Positions 20,417 to 29,826 of a stretch of DNA of 64,000 nt are shown piece by piece. The position numbers and the translations under genes were made by a program. The notes under the pieces are model-generated. The model did no database searches and was not told the DNA's origin. It saw only the letters and a program-made list of their open reading frames with translations. The stretch's first letter is position 1. Each line of letters opens with the position of its first letter. Source of the stretch: Microbacterium sp. (GTDB lineage Bacteria > Actinomycetota > Actinomycetes > Actinomycetales > Microbacteriaceae); contig JAITLK010000001.1 in NCBI GenBank assembly GCA_031277945.1, positions 62,001-126,000 on the forward strand, read 5' to 3'.

Positions 20417-21163
20417 TCACAGACCCGCGAACACGTCGCGCGCCTCGTCTGCGAAGTCCACGACGCTCCAGTTGACGCCGTCCAGGCGCATCTCGAGCCG
20501 CAGCAGCGTGCCGTCCGCGGCGATCCAGTAGCGGATGTTCGACTGGGTGGCGCCTTCGCTGAGAGGCCCAGCGAACACCGTGACGGCGGTGTCACCCACG
20601 GTGTCCTGACGCAGATACATCGCCCGCCCCTGCATCACCAGCTGGGCGTTGTCGGGGCGGTCCGAGGCCAGGCTGACCAGAAGCTGCTGACCCGCGGCAA
20701 GCGTGGACATCGAAGCATCCAGCGCGGTGCTCTGCCACCCCTCAGCCGGAATCGGCAGCGGCGGGGGCACCACCGGGTCGGATAGATCCTGGGCGGCGAT
20801 CTCCGTCGGCGTCCACAGAGTGAGGAATGCACCGCCGCCCGGAGCGCTGATCGCCGCGTATGCACGATGCTCTTCGGGCGCGAGCCATCCGTTGATGGCG
20901 AGCGCTCCCGCGCTGTCCACGATGGTGCCCGCGACGGCCACCACCGAGCGGCGACCGAGCTGGAACCCCACCGAAGCGAGCAGTTCCGCCTCCGAGGTAG
21001 TCACCGTGCGTAGCGTATCCGCTGTCACGCTCGCCGTCGGCTCCGGGGTTGCCGTGCCGGGCGCACAGGCGGTCAGCATCGTGAGCGCGGCGAGGGCGAG
21101 CAGTGCGGCGGGGACGAGTCTGCGGCGACGGGGCGGCACGGCCGAGGCCGGCAGGGGCGTCAT
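20417..21163 (-). CDS. Lipoprotein of unknown function
   Basis: A 248-residue secreted lipoprotein: basic PPRRRR, a hydrophobic helix, then the lipobox LTAC, followed by a Thr/Pro/Ser linker. The mature part resembles LppX/LprAFG- or DUF6612-like folds only in general layout (ASMSTLAAGQQLLVSL, DTAVTVFAGPLSEGATQSNIRYWIAADGTLLRLEMRLDG), so no function is assigned. ATG 21163 was chosen for the GGGAGG just upstream and the compact signal peptide; GTG 21208 or ATG 21229 would add 15-22 residues. It lies 52 bases after the giant surface-protein gene on the same strand and may be co-transcribed. Confidence 0.7.
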   Translation of the reverse strand: MTPLPASAVPPRRRRLVPAALLALAALTMLTACAPGTATPEPTASVTADTLRTVTTSEAELLASVGFQLGRRSVVAVAGTIVDSAGALAINGWLAPEEHRAYAAISAPGGGAFLTLWTPTEIAAQDLSDPVVPPPLPIPAEGWQSTALDASMSTLAAGQQLLVSLASDRPDNAQLVMQGRAMYLRQDTVGDTAVTVFAGPLSEGATQSNIRYWIAADGTLLRLEMRLDGVNWSVVDFADEARDVFAGL

Positions 21164-21215
21164 GCCCCTCCCGGCCTCGGCGATCCGACGACTCGGCGTC
21201 ACGCTCACGCGGCAC

Positions 21216-24200
21216 TCACGATCGTCCATCCACAGTGCTCGACCGGCGACGACGCACGAGAAGCACGGCGCCACCGAGGAGCAGGATCAGCGCCATCGCA
21301 CCGCCGACGAGCGACGAGGCGACATCGGCACCGGTGGTGGGCAGCGGCGGAACCACGCCCCCGGGGGTGACCGCGTTGAACGGGTCGACGTCAGCCACCG
21401 TCCACGGCTTGCCCGTCGCGGGGTTCACCGCAGGAACCGGCTTGCCGTCGGTCCCCAGCTGCGGCTTGCCTGTGGGGTTGCCGTTCTCGTCGACGGCCGG
21501 CACGACGATCGTGCCCGACACCTCGACGTGATCGGTGTGCGCGTCCTTCTCCCCCATCACCAGGGTGCCCTGGCAGAAGAAGGAGGCACCCGGCGCGAAC
21601 AGCGCGCCGTCCGCTGCGGACCACGTGATCGACCCGTTGACGAGCTTTCCGATCGTTCCTCCCGGGAAGACGCAGGTGATCGACCCGGGATCGATGGCGG
21701 GGCCGAAGTCGGTCACGTCCGTGATGACGAGATCGGTCAGCCACGTCTTACCCGTGTTGGTGATCACCCAGCGCACGGTCTGCGCGCCCGTGGACTTCTT
21801 GCCGTCCTGCAGCGTGAAGTTCGCGGCGTCGTCCGGGGTGTTGGCATCCTGGCCGGCATCGCCGAGCGGCTTGCTCGGGATCACCCAGGCTCCGTCCTCA
21901 CCGACCTCCGGGTCCGCTTCGCTGCCGTCGTACTTGATCACCTGGATGTCACCGGAGAACGCATTGTACGGGTTGTCGTCCGTCACCTTCTCACCGGCGG
22001 GTGTGACGGCGGCCACCTGGACCACGTCACGGTGCGGGTCCGATGCACCGTCGAGCGTGAGCTCGGAGGTGCAGGTGATGACATCGCCCGGCTCCCACGC
22101 AGTGGTACCCGGAGCGAACGTCGCCTCCCAGCGGACCGTCCAGGTCTTCGATCCCTTGTCGTACGTGCCCGCGGCGGACGAACCATCGGGGAACTCGCAC
22201 GCCATGCCGACCGGCGCGACACCGGCCGTGGTGACGTCCGTGAGGACGACATCGTGGAGGGCGTTCTGCGACGGGTTCTTCGCGATCGACACGATCTGCC
22301 GCGTCTCGCTCGCGGGTGCATACACCGCGCCGTCGACCATGGTGTCGGCGTCGTTCACGATCTCGCCGTCGGCACCATCGCCCTTCACCACGGTGACCTC
22401 GGTCGTCGTGGCGTGGAACTGATCCTTGTCGGTCACGACCTGCTCGCTGCGAACGGGCTGGCCGTCCTCGCCGGTCTCGTACACCGGGAGGCCGTCCTCG
22501 CCGATGACGGGCTTGCCGTCCTCGCCGAGCACCGGCGGTACCACGGTGCCGGACACCGAGACCTCGTCGCCGTGGCGCTCGTTCGCCGCCAGGGTCAGCG
22601 GACCCTCGCAGAAGAACGACGCCCCCGGAGCCAGCGGCCCCACCCACGGACCGGAAGCCGCGAACGAGTAGTCCGCAGGACCACCCACCGGCGACAGATC
22701 ACACGTCCACGTGCCAACCGCGGGACCGTTCAGCGTCGCATCCGCCACGTTGACATCCGTCAGCCACGTCGCACCCGTGTTCGTCACGACCCACCGAACC
22801 GGCTGGGCCGCATCCTTCGGGTAGTCCACAGCGTCACCGGCCGTGTTCGCATCCTGGGCCGCGTCAGCCAGCGGCTTGGCCGGAACAGTCCAGTCACCCG
22901 CGCCACCGACCTCGGGATCTGCCTTGGTGCCGTCGTACTTGATCACCTGGATGTCACCGGAGAACGCGTTGTACGGGTTCTCCTGCGTGACGGTCTCACC
23001 GGCGGGTGTGACGGCGGCCACCTGGACCACGTCACGGTGCGGAGCGGACCCACCGTCGAGCGTGAGCTCGGAGGTGCAGGTGATGACATCGCCCGGCTCC
23101 CACGCAGTGGTACCCGGAGCGAACGTCGCCTCCCACCGCACGGTCCAGGTCTTCGACGCCTTGTCGTACGTGCCCGCGGCGGACGAACCGTCGGGGAACT
23201 CGCACGCCATGCCGACCGGCGCATCACCCGTGGTCGTCACATCCGTCAGGACCACGTCATGCAGGGCGTTCTGCGACGGGTTCTTCGCGATCGACACGAT
23301 CTGACGCGTCTCACCGTTCGGCGAGTAGGCCTGACCGTTGTGCATGGCGTCGGCGTCGTTCACGATCTCGCCGTCGGCACCATCGCCCTTGACCACGGTG
23401 ACCTCGGTCGTGGTGGCGTGGAACTCGTCCTCGTCGGTCACGACCTGCTCGCTGCGTACGGGCTGGCCGTCCTCACCGGTCTCATAGACCGGGAGGCCGT
23501 CCTCGCCGATGACGGGCTTGCCGTCCTCGCCGAGCACCGGCGGCACCACGGTGCCGGACACGGAGACTTCGTCGCCGTGGGTCGTGTTCGCCGCCAGGGT
23601 CAGCGGACCCTCGCAGAAGAACGACGCGCCCGGAGCCAGCGGCCCCGTCCACGGACCGGAAGCCGCGAACGAGTAGTCCGCAGGACCACCCACCGGCGAC
23701 AGATCACACGTCCAGGCACCCACTGCAGGGCCGTTCAGCGTCGCATCCGCCACGTTGACGTCCGTCAGCCACGTCGCACCCGTGTTCGTCACGACCCACC
23801 GGACCGGCTGAGCCGCATCCTTCGGGTAATCGACAGCGGTGAGAGCCGTGTTCGCGTCCTGTCCCGCATCAGCCAGCGGCTTACCCGGGACCGTCCACGA
23901 TCCGGTGGGCCCGACCGACGGATCGGTCTTGTTCCCGTCGTACTTGATCACCTGGATGTCACCGGAGAACGCGTTGTACGGGTTGTCGTCCGTCAGCGTC
24001 GTCCCGGCAGGCGTGACCGCCGTGACGGTCACCTCGTTGCGGTGTGGAGCGGACTGACCGTTCAGCGTCAGCGTCGATGTGCAGGTGATGATGTCGTCCG
24101 AGGCCCAGGTGGTGGTTCCGGGAGCGAACGTCGCCGCCCACCGTACCGTCCAGGTCTTCGACGCAGCATCGTAGCTGCCGTTCGCCGAGGATCCGTCAGG

Positions 24201-27200
24201 GAACTCGCACGCCATGCCGATCGGCGCATCACCCGTGGTCGTCACATCCGTCAGGACCACGTCGTGCAGCGCACGCGGTGACGGGTTCGTCGCAATCGAC
24301 ACGATCTCGCGCGTCTCGCCGGCCGGGGCGTACCCCTGACCCTCGGACATGCTGTTCGCGTCGTTGACGATCTCGCCATCGGCGCCGTCGCCCTTGATCA
24401 CGTCCACCGTGGGTGCCGTCGCGAAGAAGGGGTCGTCGTCGTCCACCGTGACGTCGGAGGCAACGGGTGAGCCTCCGTCACCGGTGAGGTACTCGGGCAC
24501 ACCGTCCTCGCCGATCACCGGCTGGCCATCCTCGCCGAACAACGGCGTCACCACCGTGCCCGCCACCTCGACCGAGTCGGAGTGACGCTCGTTCGCCGCC
24601 AGGGTCAGCGGACCCTCGCAGAAGAACGACGCACCCGGAGCCAGCGGCCCCACCCACGGACCGGAAGCCGCGAACGAGTAGTCCGCAGGACCACCCACCG
24701 GCGACAGATCACACGTCCAGGCGCCGACCGCGGGTGCGGTGGTGGTGGTGTCCGTCAGCGTGACGTCTGTGAGCCAGGTGGCACCGGTGTTCGTCACGAC
24801 CCACCGGACCGGCTGAGCCGCACCGGCGGGGTAGTCCACCGCAGTGGCCCAGTCATTCGCATCCTGCGCCTCATCGGCGAGCGGCTTGCCCGGGATCTGC
24901 CAGGTGCCGACGGAGCCCACAGCAGGGTCAGCCTTGGTGCCGTCGTACTTGATCACCTGGATGTCACCGGTGAACGCGTTGTACGGGTCCTCAGCGCTCG
25001 GGCCGTTGGGCGTGGCCGGCGGCGGGTTGTCAGGGTCGCCGGGGACGCCGACGGGCGACAGGTTGGTCGACACGTGCGCGATGTCCGTGTGCGGCTGTGC
25101 CGAGCCCGAGAGGGTCAGCGTTGCCGTGCAATCGAACGTGACGCCCGGAGCCCACGGCTTCGGGGACGCGCCCGCGAAGCTGGCGACCCACGGCACCTCC
25201 CAGGTGGTCCCGGTCAGCACTCCGGCGGTCGGCGAGGTGTCTCCCGGGAACACGCACGCCAGAGCCTCGATGGTGGTGTCGCCAACGGTGCGCTCGTCAC
25301 TGACGAGGACGTTGTACAGCGGCACCTGTCCGGTGTTGGACATCGTGATGACGATGTCCCGGGTCTCGCCCGGCGCGTACGTCTCACCGTCATTCATGGT
25401 GTCGGCGTCGTTGACGATGACGCCGTCCGTCGCATCGCCCTTTTCCAGGGTGATGGTGGGAACCGTGGTGGTGGCGTAGAACGGGTCGTCATCACCGGGG
25501 TGCACATCCGAGAGCACCGGGTTGCCGTTGTCGTCGGTGAGGGGCTCATCCGTGAACGGGTTCGACGCCGCATCGGTCGGATCGTAGTCCGGGTTCGGCT
25601 TCGGCGTGATCACCGTGCTGGTCACGCTGGCGTTGTCGGCGTGCGTGGAGTTCGTCCCCGCAGCGTCCAAGGTCAGCGTGCCCGTGCAGAAGAAGGTCGT
25701 TCCGGGTGCCCAGGGTCCCGCCCAGGTGGTCCCGGTGGCGGGCCCTCCCACGGGCGAGAAGTCGCAGGACACGTCCGTGAGGTCCGGACCGTTCAGCGTC
25801 TCATCGGCGATGGTGACGTCGCCGAGCCAGGTGGTGCCGGTGTTGGTCACCGCCCAGGAGACGGGCTGAGCACCGGTGTTGCCCGTAGCCGGTGAGGCCA
25901 CGTAGACGACAGCCGTTGCATCGCTGTTGGCGTCGCGCTCCGAGCCGTCGTCCAGGGGCTTCTCCGGGATGCCCTCCGACTCGGTCGGGACGAAGTCCCC
26001 CCGGGAGTCGTACTTGACGAGCTGAACATCGCCGGTGAAGGCGTGGTAGTCGTCACGATCGGTCACGGTTGCACCCGTGGCGACGGACGTGCCGGTCACG
26101 GTCGCAGCGTTCGCGTGCGGCTCCGCATCGCCGTTCAGCGTGAGAGTCGCCGCACACGTGAACGTGGCACCGGGGGCCCAAGACGCCGTCGGCGTCGCGC
26201 CGGTCGTCTCCGCCCAGGTGACGGTCCAGGTGCCGTTCGCAAGCGTTCCCGCGGTCGGCGTCGCCGCTCCCGGGAACGTGCACGCGAGTGCAGCGATGTC
26301 GCCGCCGGTAATGGTGCGATCGGTCACTGTCACGTCGCGCAGCGCGTCGGTTCCGGTGTTGGCGACGTCAAACTGGATCGTGCGCGTCTCCCCCGCTGCG
26401 TAGCCACGGGCGGTGGCCGCCGTGTCCGCATCTCCGCCGGTCGCGCCACCGAGGGTGTCGTACTTCTCGATGTCGACCTTCGGCGCGTGCTGAATGAATC
26501 CGAAGTCGAAGCTCGGGTCGTTCTCACCCGGGCCGCCCGTGGTGAGCATCACCTCCGGGTAGGTCCCGCCCGCCGGGACGACTCCGTCCGAGTCGTGCTC
26601 GCTGTCGCCCTGGTCGGGCGTCGTGGGGACGTAGCCCTCCAGCGGGCCGCCCGCCGCGAAGTCGGCGGGGTTGTCGACCTTCACCGTGTAGTTCGCCCCG
26701 GTCTGCAGGCCCCCGGTGACGTTGGAGTTGTCGAACAGATAGGTGCCGTTCGCTCCGGTGACAGCGGTGCCCACCAGGGCTCCCGCCTCGTCGTAGAGGT
26801 GCACCGTCACGCCCGCCGCCGGCGGCTCGCCGGCGTCCTGGACGCCGTCGCCGTCGGCGTCGATCCAGATGCGGTTTCCGATCTGGATCGGTGCCTGGTC
26901 ACACAGCACCTCAAGGTCTGCGAGGCCGGAACCCTTGAGGAACGATGAGGTAGCCGGCTGCAGTGCGAGGCCGCCGCCGTTGTTGGTGCCGTCCCGGTTG
27001 ATGCGACCGACACCGGCGGTCCACACGGCCCCTGCCGGGTCGACCGCGTCGGATGCCAGCGTGGTCTCCACTCGAGACAGCGCCTGTCCCGCGTAGAAAG
27101 ACTCCTCGTGGTAGCCGGTGCGGTAATCGCCCGTGTAGTACTCGCGGAACGCGCGCGATTGGCCGCCGTTCGCCCCCGAGACGTTGTTATTGGTGCAGAT

Positions 27201-28865
27201 GCTGCCCGCGGCGAGCGTCTGCGACGCGGAGTCGAAGTTCGGGTCGAGCACGAACGTACCGTCGTCGAGCTTGCAGCCACGCAGGATGTCGGATCCCGAG
27301 GCGGGCTCTGCGTTGGTCTGCCAGCCTCCGGTGCGGTTCGGGTTCTCCGAGTTGTACGGCGTCTGGTCGCTGAAGCGGTCACGGAAGCTCACGACGAGGT
27401 CGCCGTTGGTCTCCTCGATGATGTCGGCGAGGATCGGCTGCGGATAGGACATCCAGCTGCCGCCGTAGCAGCCGTTGACGTTGTTCGTGGCCAGGTTGGC
27501 CGTGTTCGGGAAGTCCGCGATCCAGGGGAACCACGCCCCTTCACCGGTGGCGACGGCAGCGCCGGTGCACACCGTGCCGTTGTAGCCATTGCCGCGCCCG
27601 AAGTCCAGCGGCTGGTCCATGACGATGTTGCCGAAGGCACCCGTCGCGGCGTCGAACTCGTAGATCACAGCACGCATGTCGGCGGGGTTCTGCGTCGACT
27701 GAGCCGAGCAGACACCTCCCACGTACTCGGTGAACAGACCGACGCCCTCACCGAACGGCTGCCAGTCTCCCGGGGTCGCGCAGGGGTTCGGGATGCTGTA
27801 GGAGGCGATCGGGCTGTTATTCACACCCGTGGCCATGCCGTCGTAGACGTAGACCTTCTTGTCCTCGAGGTTGGTGACGAAGAGGTACTTGTTGTCGTTG
27901 GTGATCTCGAGCTCACCGAGGGACTTCTTCCCGACCTGGTCGTAGAAGCCGTAGTCCTGGCGGGTCGCGAAATCATGGGAGTCGGGTCCCACGTTGGGAA
28001 CCTGCGCCCACAGAGTCGCACCGCCGGTCGCGGGATCGGTCACGTAGATCGCACCGGGGCCGCCCGGACCGTACGCCGAGCTGCGGTGTGCGACGGCGCT
28101 GGAGAAGACGCGCTTGGTGACGTTGTTGTACGCGATGCCGTAGAGCGATCCGGTCTCCTGAAGCTGCGCGACCTGCGAAGCACCGCCCGTGGCGTTGTAC
28201 TTCATGGTGAACAGGCTCTGCGCCGTGGGCGATGTCGTGCGCCCGATCGTGCTGTTGGGCAGACACGCACCGATGAGATCCGCGTTCTGCTGGCAGTAGT
28301 AGGGCGGGAACCAGAACGCGGCATTCACGAAGGCCCCAGCCCCGCCTCGCACGTCGACGAACTCCGTCGACGTGGAGAGCTTCTTGTTCGCCGTGTTCGC
28401 CAGGTCTGCCGGTGTCACGGGAGCCGATGCGCCGGTGCCGTTGGCCGCGAAGCTGGGGAAGAACGTCCCCGGGTGCGGGTTGGCGACATCCACCCGGTAC
28501 TGACCCCCGACAAGCGCCGAGGTTGCGGGCGTGAACACCGCGTTGCCGTTCGCGTCCGTCTGGACCGTGATCGACGCGCCGCTGGCGTCGGTGAGGGTCA
28601 CATCGACGCCGATGAGTGGTGGCTCGATGGTCGTCGAGTCGACGAGTCCGTTGGCGTTCACCTCCTGTACGACGTGGACGGTGACGGTGCCGTCACCGGT
28701 GTCGGCCACAGCGGCGTCGACCGCTGGCACCAGGACCATGCCGGACACGACAAGACCTGCCGTGCCGAGCACCGCGCCGATGCGGGAGAACGGTGAGCGC
28801 AAACTCCACCAGGGAGTGCGTTCGGGGTTATCGGGTGAGCTTCCAGCAACTCGGTATCGAGGCAC
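21216..28865 (-). CDS. Giant LPXTG-anchored surface protein with tandem repeats
   Basis: A 2549-residue secreted protein. Residues 1-51 form a long signal peptide (FSRIGAVLGTAGLVVSG). A CnaB/SdrD-like domain follows (about 60-140), then a roughly 500-residue region resembling a beta-propeller, then an SdrD B-type domain starting GNRIWIDADGDGVQD (about 661-795). After it come five alternating A+B modules beginning near residues 796, 1142, 1492, 1827 and 2162. These look like DUF11/DUF7507-type Ig-like repeats (TNTGATWLTDV, FPDGSSAAGTYD). The C-terminus is a sortase signal: LPTTG (2508-2512), hydrophobic helix, RRRR. It should be covalently attached to peptidoglycan; no sortase gene is in the window. 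GTG 28865 is supported by GGAAGGA 7 bases upstream. The ligand or role (adhesion, stalk) is unknown. Confidence 0.88.
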   Translation of the reverse strand: MPRYRVAGSSPDNPERTPWWSLRSPFSRIGAVLGTAGLVVSGMVLVPAVDAAVADTGDGTVTVHVVQEVNANGLVDSTTIEPPLIGVDVTLTDASGASITVQTDANGNAVFTPATSALVGGQYRVDVANPHPGTFFPSFAANGTGASAPVTPADLANTANKKLSTSTEFVDVRGGAGAFVNAAFWFPPYYCQQNADLIGACLPNSTIGRTTSPTAQSLFTMKYNATGGASQVAQLQETGSLYGIAYNNVTKRVFSSAVAHRSSAYGPGGPGAIYVTDPATGGATLWAQVPNVGPDSHDFATRQDYGFYDQVGKKSLGELEITNDNKYLFVTNLEDKKVYVYDGMATGVNNSPIASYSIPNPCATPGDWQPFGEGVGLFTEYVGGVCSAQSTQNPADMRAVIYEFDAATGAFGNIVMDQPLDFGRGNGYNGTVCTGAAVATGEGAWFPWIADFPNTANLATNNVNGCYGGSWMSYPQPILADIIEETNGDLVVSFRDRFSDQTPYNSENPNRTGGWQTNAEPASGSDILRGCKLDDGTFVLDPNFDSASQTLAAGSICTNNNVSGANGGQSRAFREYYTGDYRTGYHEESFYAGQALSRVETTLASDAVDPAGAVWTAGVGRINRDGTNNGGGLALQPATSSFLKGSGLADLEVLCDQAPIQIGNRIWIDADGDGVQDAGEPPAAGVTVHLYDEAGALVGTAVTGANGTYLFDNSNVTGGLQTGANYTVKVDNPADFAAGGPLEGYVPTTPDQGDSEHDSDGVVPAGGTYPEVMLTTGGPGENDPSFDFGFIQHAPKVDIEKYDTLGGATGGDADTAATARGYAAGETRTIQFDVANTGTDALRDVTVTDRTITGGDIAALACTFPGAATPTAGTLANGTWTVTWAETTGATPTASWAPGATFTCAATLTLNGDAEPHANAATVTGTSVATGATVTDRDDYHAFTGDVQLVKYDSRGDFVPTESEGIPEKPLDDGSERDANSDATAVVYVASPATGNTGAQPVSWAVTNTGTTWLGDVTIADETLNGPDLTDVSCDFSPVGGPATGTTWAGPWAPGTTFFCTGTLTLDAAGTNSTHADNASVTSTVITPKPNPDYDPTDAASNPFTDEPLTDDNGNPVLSDVHPGDDDPFYATTTVPTITLEKGDATDGVIVNDADTMNDGETYAPGETRDIVITMSNTGQVPLYNVLVSDERTVGDTTIEALACVFPGDTSPTAGVLTGTTWEVPWVASFAGASPKPWAPGVTFDCTATLTLSGSAQPHTDIAHVSTNLSPVGVPGDPDNPPPATPNGPSAEDPYNAFTGDIQVIKYDGTKADPAVGSVGTWQIPGKPLADEAQDANDWATAVDYPAGAAQPVRWVVTNTGATWLTDVTLTDTTTTAPAVGAWTCDLSPVGGPADYSFAASGPWVGPLAPGASFFCEGPLTLAANERHSDSVEVAGTVVTPLFGEDGQPVIGEDGVPEYLTGDGGSPVASDVTVDDDDPFFATAPTVDVIKGDGADGEIVNDANSMSEGQGYAPAGETREIVSIATNPSPRALHDVVLTDVTTTGDAPIGMACEFPDGSSANGSYDAASKTWTVRWAATFAPGTTTWASDDIITCTSTLTLNGQSAPHRNEVTVTAVTPAGTTLTDDNPYNAFSGDIQVIKYDGNKTDPSVGPTGSWTVPGKPLADAGQDANTALTAVDYPKDAAQPVRWVVTNTGATWLTDVNVADATLNGPAVGAWTCDLSPVGGPADYSFAASGPWTGPLAPGASFFCEGPLTLAANTTHGDEVSVSGTVVPPVLGEDGKPVIGEDGLPVYETGEDGQPVRSEQVVTDEDEFHATTTEVTVVKGDGADGEIVNDADAMHNGQAYSPNGETRQIVSIAKNPSQNALHDVVLTDVTTTGDAPVGMACEFPDGSSAAGTYDKASKTWTVRWEATFAPGTTAWEPGDVITCTSELTLDGGSAPHRDVVQVAAVTPAGETVTQENPYNAFSGDIQVIKYDGTKADPEVGGAGDWTVPAKPLADAAQDANTAGDAVDYPKDAAQPVRWVVTNTGATWLTDVNVADATLNGPAVGTWTCDLSPVGGPADYSFAASGPWVGPLAPGASFFCEGPLTLAANERHGDEVSVSGTVVPPVLGEDGKPVIGEDGLPVYETGEDGQPVRSEQVVTDKDQFHATTTEVTVVKGDGADGEIVNDADTMVDGAVYAPASETRQIVSIAKNPSQNALHDVVLTDVTTAGVAPVGMACEFPDGSSAAGTYDKGSKTWTVRWEATFAPGTTAWEPGDVITCTSELTLDGASDPHRDVVQVAAVTPAGEKVTDDNPYNAFSGDIQVIKYDGSEADPEVGEDGAWVIPSKPLGDAGQDANTPDDAANFTLQDGKKSTGAQTVRWVITNTGKTWLTDLVITDVTDFGPAIDPGSITCVFPGGTIGKLVNGSITWSAADGALFAPGASFFCQGTLVMGEKDAHTDHVEVSGTIVVPAVDENGNPTGKPQLGTDGKPVPAVNPATGKPWTVADVDPFNAVTPGGVVPPLPTTGADVASSLVGGAMALILLLGGAVLLVRRRRSSTVDGRS
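21931..26010 (-). repeat. Tandem coding repeats, exact 1005-bp period
   Basis: The same anchor sequence recurs at 21931, 22936, 23941 and 24946, that is three steps of exactly 1005 bases (335 codons), and once more in diverged form at 26011 (1065 bases). Parts of the units, such as about 130 bases around 22590-22715, 23595-23720 and 24600-24725, differ by only a few bases. Confidence 0.92.
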
Positions 28866-28964
28866 CGAATCGTCCTTCCAGACGCTGCCGCGACGGGATT
28901 CACAGCGTGGGGGCTATCGGTCGGATGCTGGCTAGGTAGCCGCGCTGCGGGGGGTCAGCTGGCA

Positions 28965-28977
28965 CTCGTCCGACGAG
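28965..28977. promoter_or_regulatory. Inverted repeat in divergent intergenic region
   Basis: CTCGTC-C-GACGAG lies about 100 bases before the surface-protein start and downstream of its putative -10 box. It could be an operator. The rest of the 229-base gap shows no gene. Confidence 0.3.
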
Positions 28978-28987
28978 GATTGTTTCG

Positions 28988-29016
28988 ACCATAGCGGAGT
29001 GTCTGGGAGTTTGCCA
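28988..29016 (-). promoter_or_regulatory. Putative surface-protein promoter
   Basis: TGGCAA (29011-29016) and TATGGT (28988-28993) on the minus strand are 17 bases apart, giving a 5' UTR of roughly 115 bases. The match to consensus is moderate. Confidence 0.35.
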
Positions 29017-29082
29017 TACGTTCGCCCCGTAATTCCGGAGCGCCCGGAGGCGTCTTGTGCGCTCGCCCACGCGTGCACTGGA

Positions 29083-29088
29083 TACGCT
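29083..29088 (+). promoter_or_regulatory. -10 box for leaderless hydrolase
   Basis: TACGCT is followed by 6 bases and the ATG at 29095. Confidence 0.5.
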
Positions 29089-29094
29089 GGCGGC

Positions 29095-29826
29095 ATGGGG
29101 ACTCAGGTGGTTCTGGTGCACGGCATCCGGACATCGGCAACGATGTGGCGGGCGCAGGTCGAGCATCTGGCAGGTCGCGGGATATCGTCCGTGGCGCTCG
29201 ATCTTCCCGGGCACGGTACCCGCATGAGCGAAACCTTCACGCTCGATGAGGCGTGGCGGACGATCGACGATGCTGTGCAGCGTGCAGCGGCGGATGGACC
29301 CGTGCTTCTGGTCGGGCATTCGATGGGCGGTCTGCTGACGACCGCCTACGTCGGGGCCGAGACCCCTCCCCCGGTGACGGCGTTCATCGGGGCCTCATGC
29401 ACGGCGCTTCCACGGGGTGCGGGCCTGGCTACGTACCGATTCCTCGCCGGTGGTTTCAACGCCCTGCCGGATCAGGGGGCATGGCTGACGCGTCAGGTGC
29501 TCGCCGCTACCCTGCCCGACGAGACGCGCGCGGATTTCGGCGCCGGCGGCTATGCGCTCGCCGCTCAGGATGCAGCTCTGCGCTCACTCGCCCAGCTGGA
29601 TCTGATGGCGGCGCTGCCGCGCATCACCATTCCCACGTGGTTCATCAACGGCCAGTTCGATCAGCTCCGCCTCAGCGAACAGCTTTTCACTCGCCTCGTT
29701 CCGCATGCCGAGTTGATCGTCGTGCCGAAGACGTCGCATCTGGTCACCGCCATGCGCCCGCGCGTGTTCAATGCCCTGCTCGATCTCGCACTCGCGACGA
29801 TAGATCACGGGATGCGCGCCGCCTGA
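29095..29826 (+). CDS. Alpha/beta-fold hydrolase
   Basis: A 243-residue soluble alpha/beta hydrolase. The oxyanion HGIRTSATMW, nucleophile elbow GHSMGG (Ser76), a late acidic residue in NGQFDQLRL and the final His in TSHLVT make up the triad. Members include esterases and haloperoxidase-like enzymes; the substrate is unknown. The open frame begins at 28999, but the ATG at 29095 follows a -10 box directly and begins the conserved fold. Its last 22 bases overlap the end of the convergent MFS gene. Confidence 0.85.
   Translation: MGTQVVLVHGIRTSATMWRAQVEHLAGRGISSVALDLPGHGTRMSETFTLDEAWRTIDDAVQRAAADGPVLLVGHSMGGLLTTAYVGAETPPPVTAFIGASCTALPRGAGLATYRFLAGGFNALPDQGAWLTRQVLAATLPDETRADFGAGGYALAAQDAALRSLAQLDLMAALPRITIPTWFINGQFDQLRLSEQLFTRLVPHAELIVVPKTSHLVTAMRPRVFNALLDLALATIDHGMRAA

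Noticed and set aside
20703..24281. 1192-codon open frame on the plus strand opposite the surface protein
   Set aside because: It is antisense to the highly repetitive GC-rich gene and repeats with the same period. The product is Arg/Val-rich without domains, and the minus-strand gene has signal peptide, domains and LPXTG.
21931..26010. CRISPR-like array
   Set aside because: The repeats are long in-frame protein modules with no short spacer pattern.
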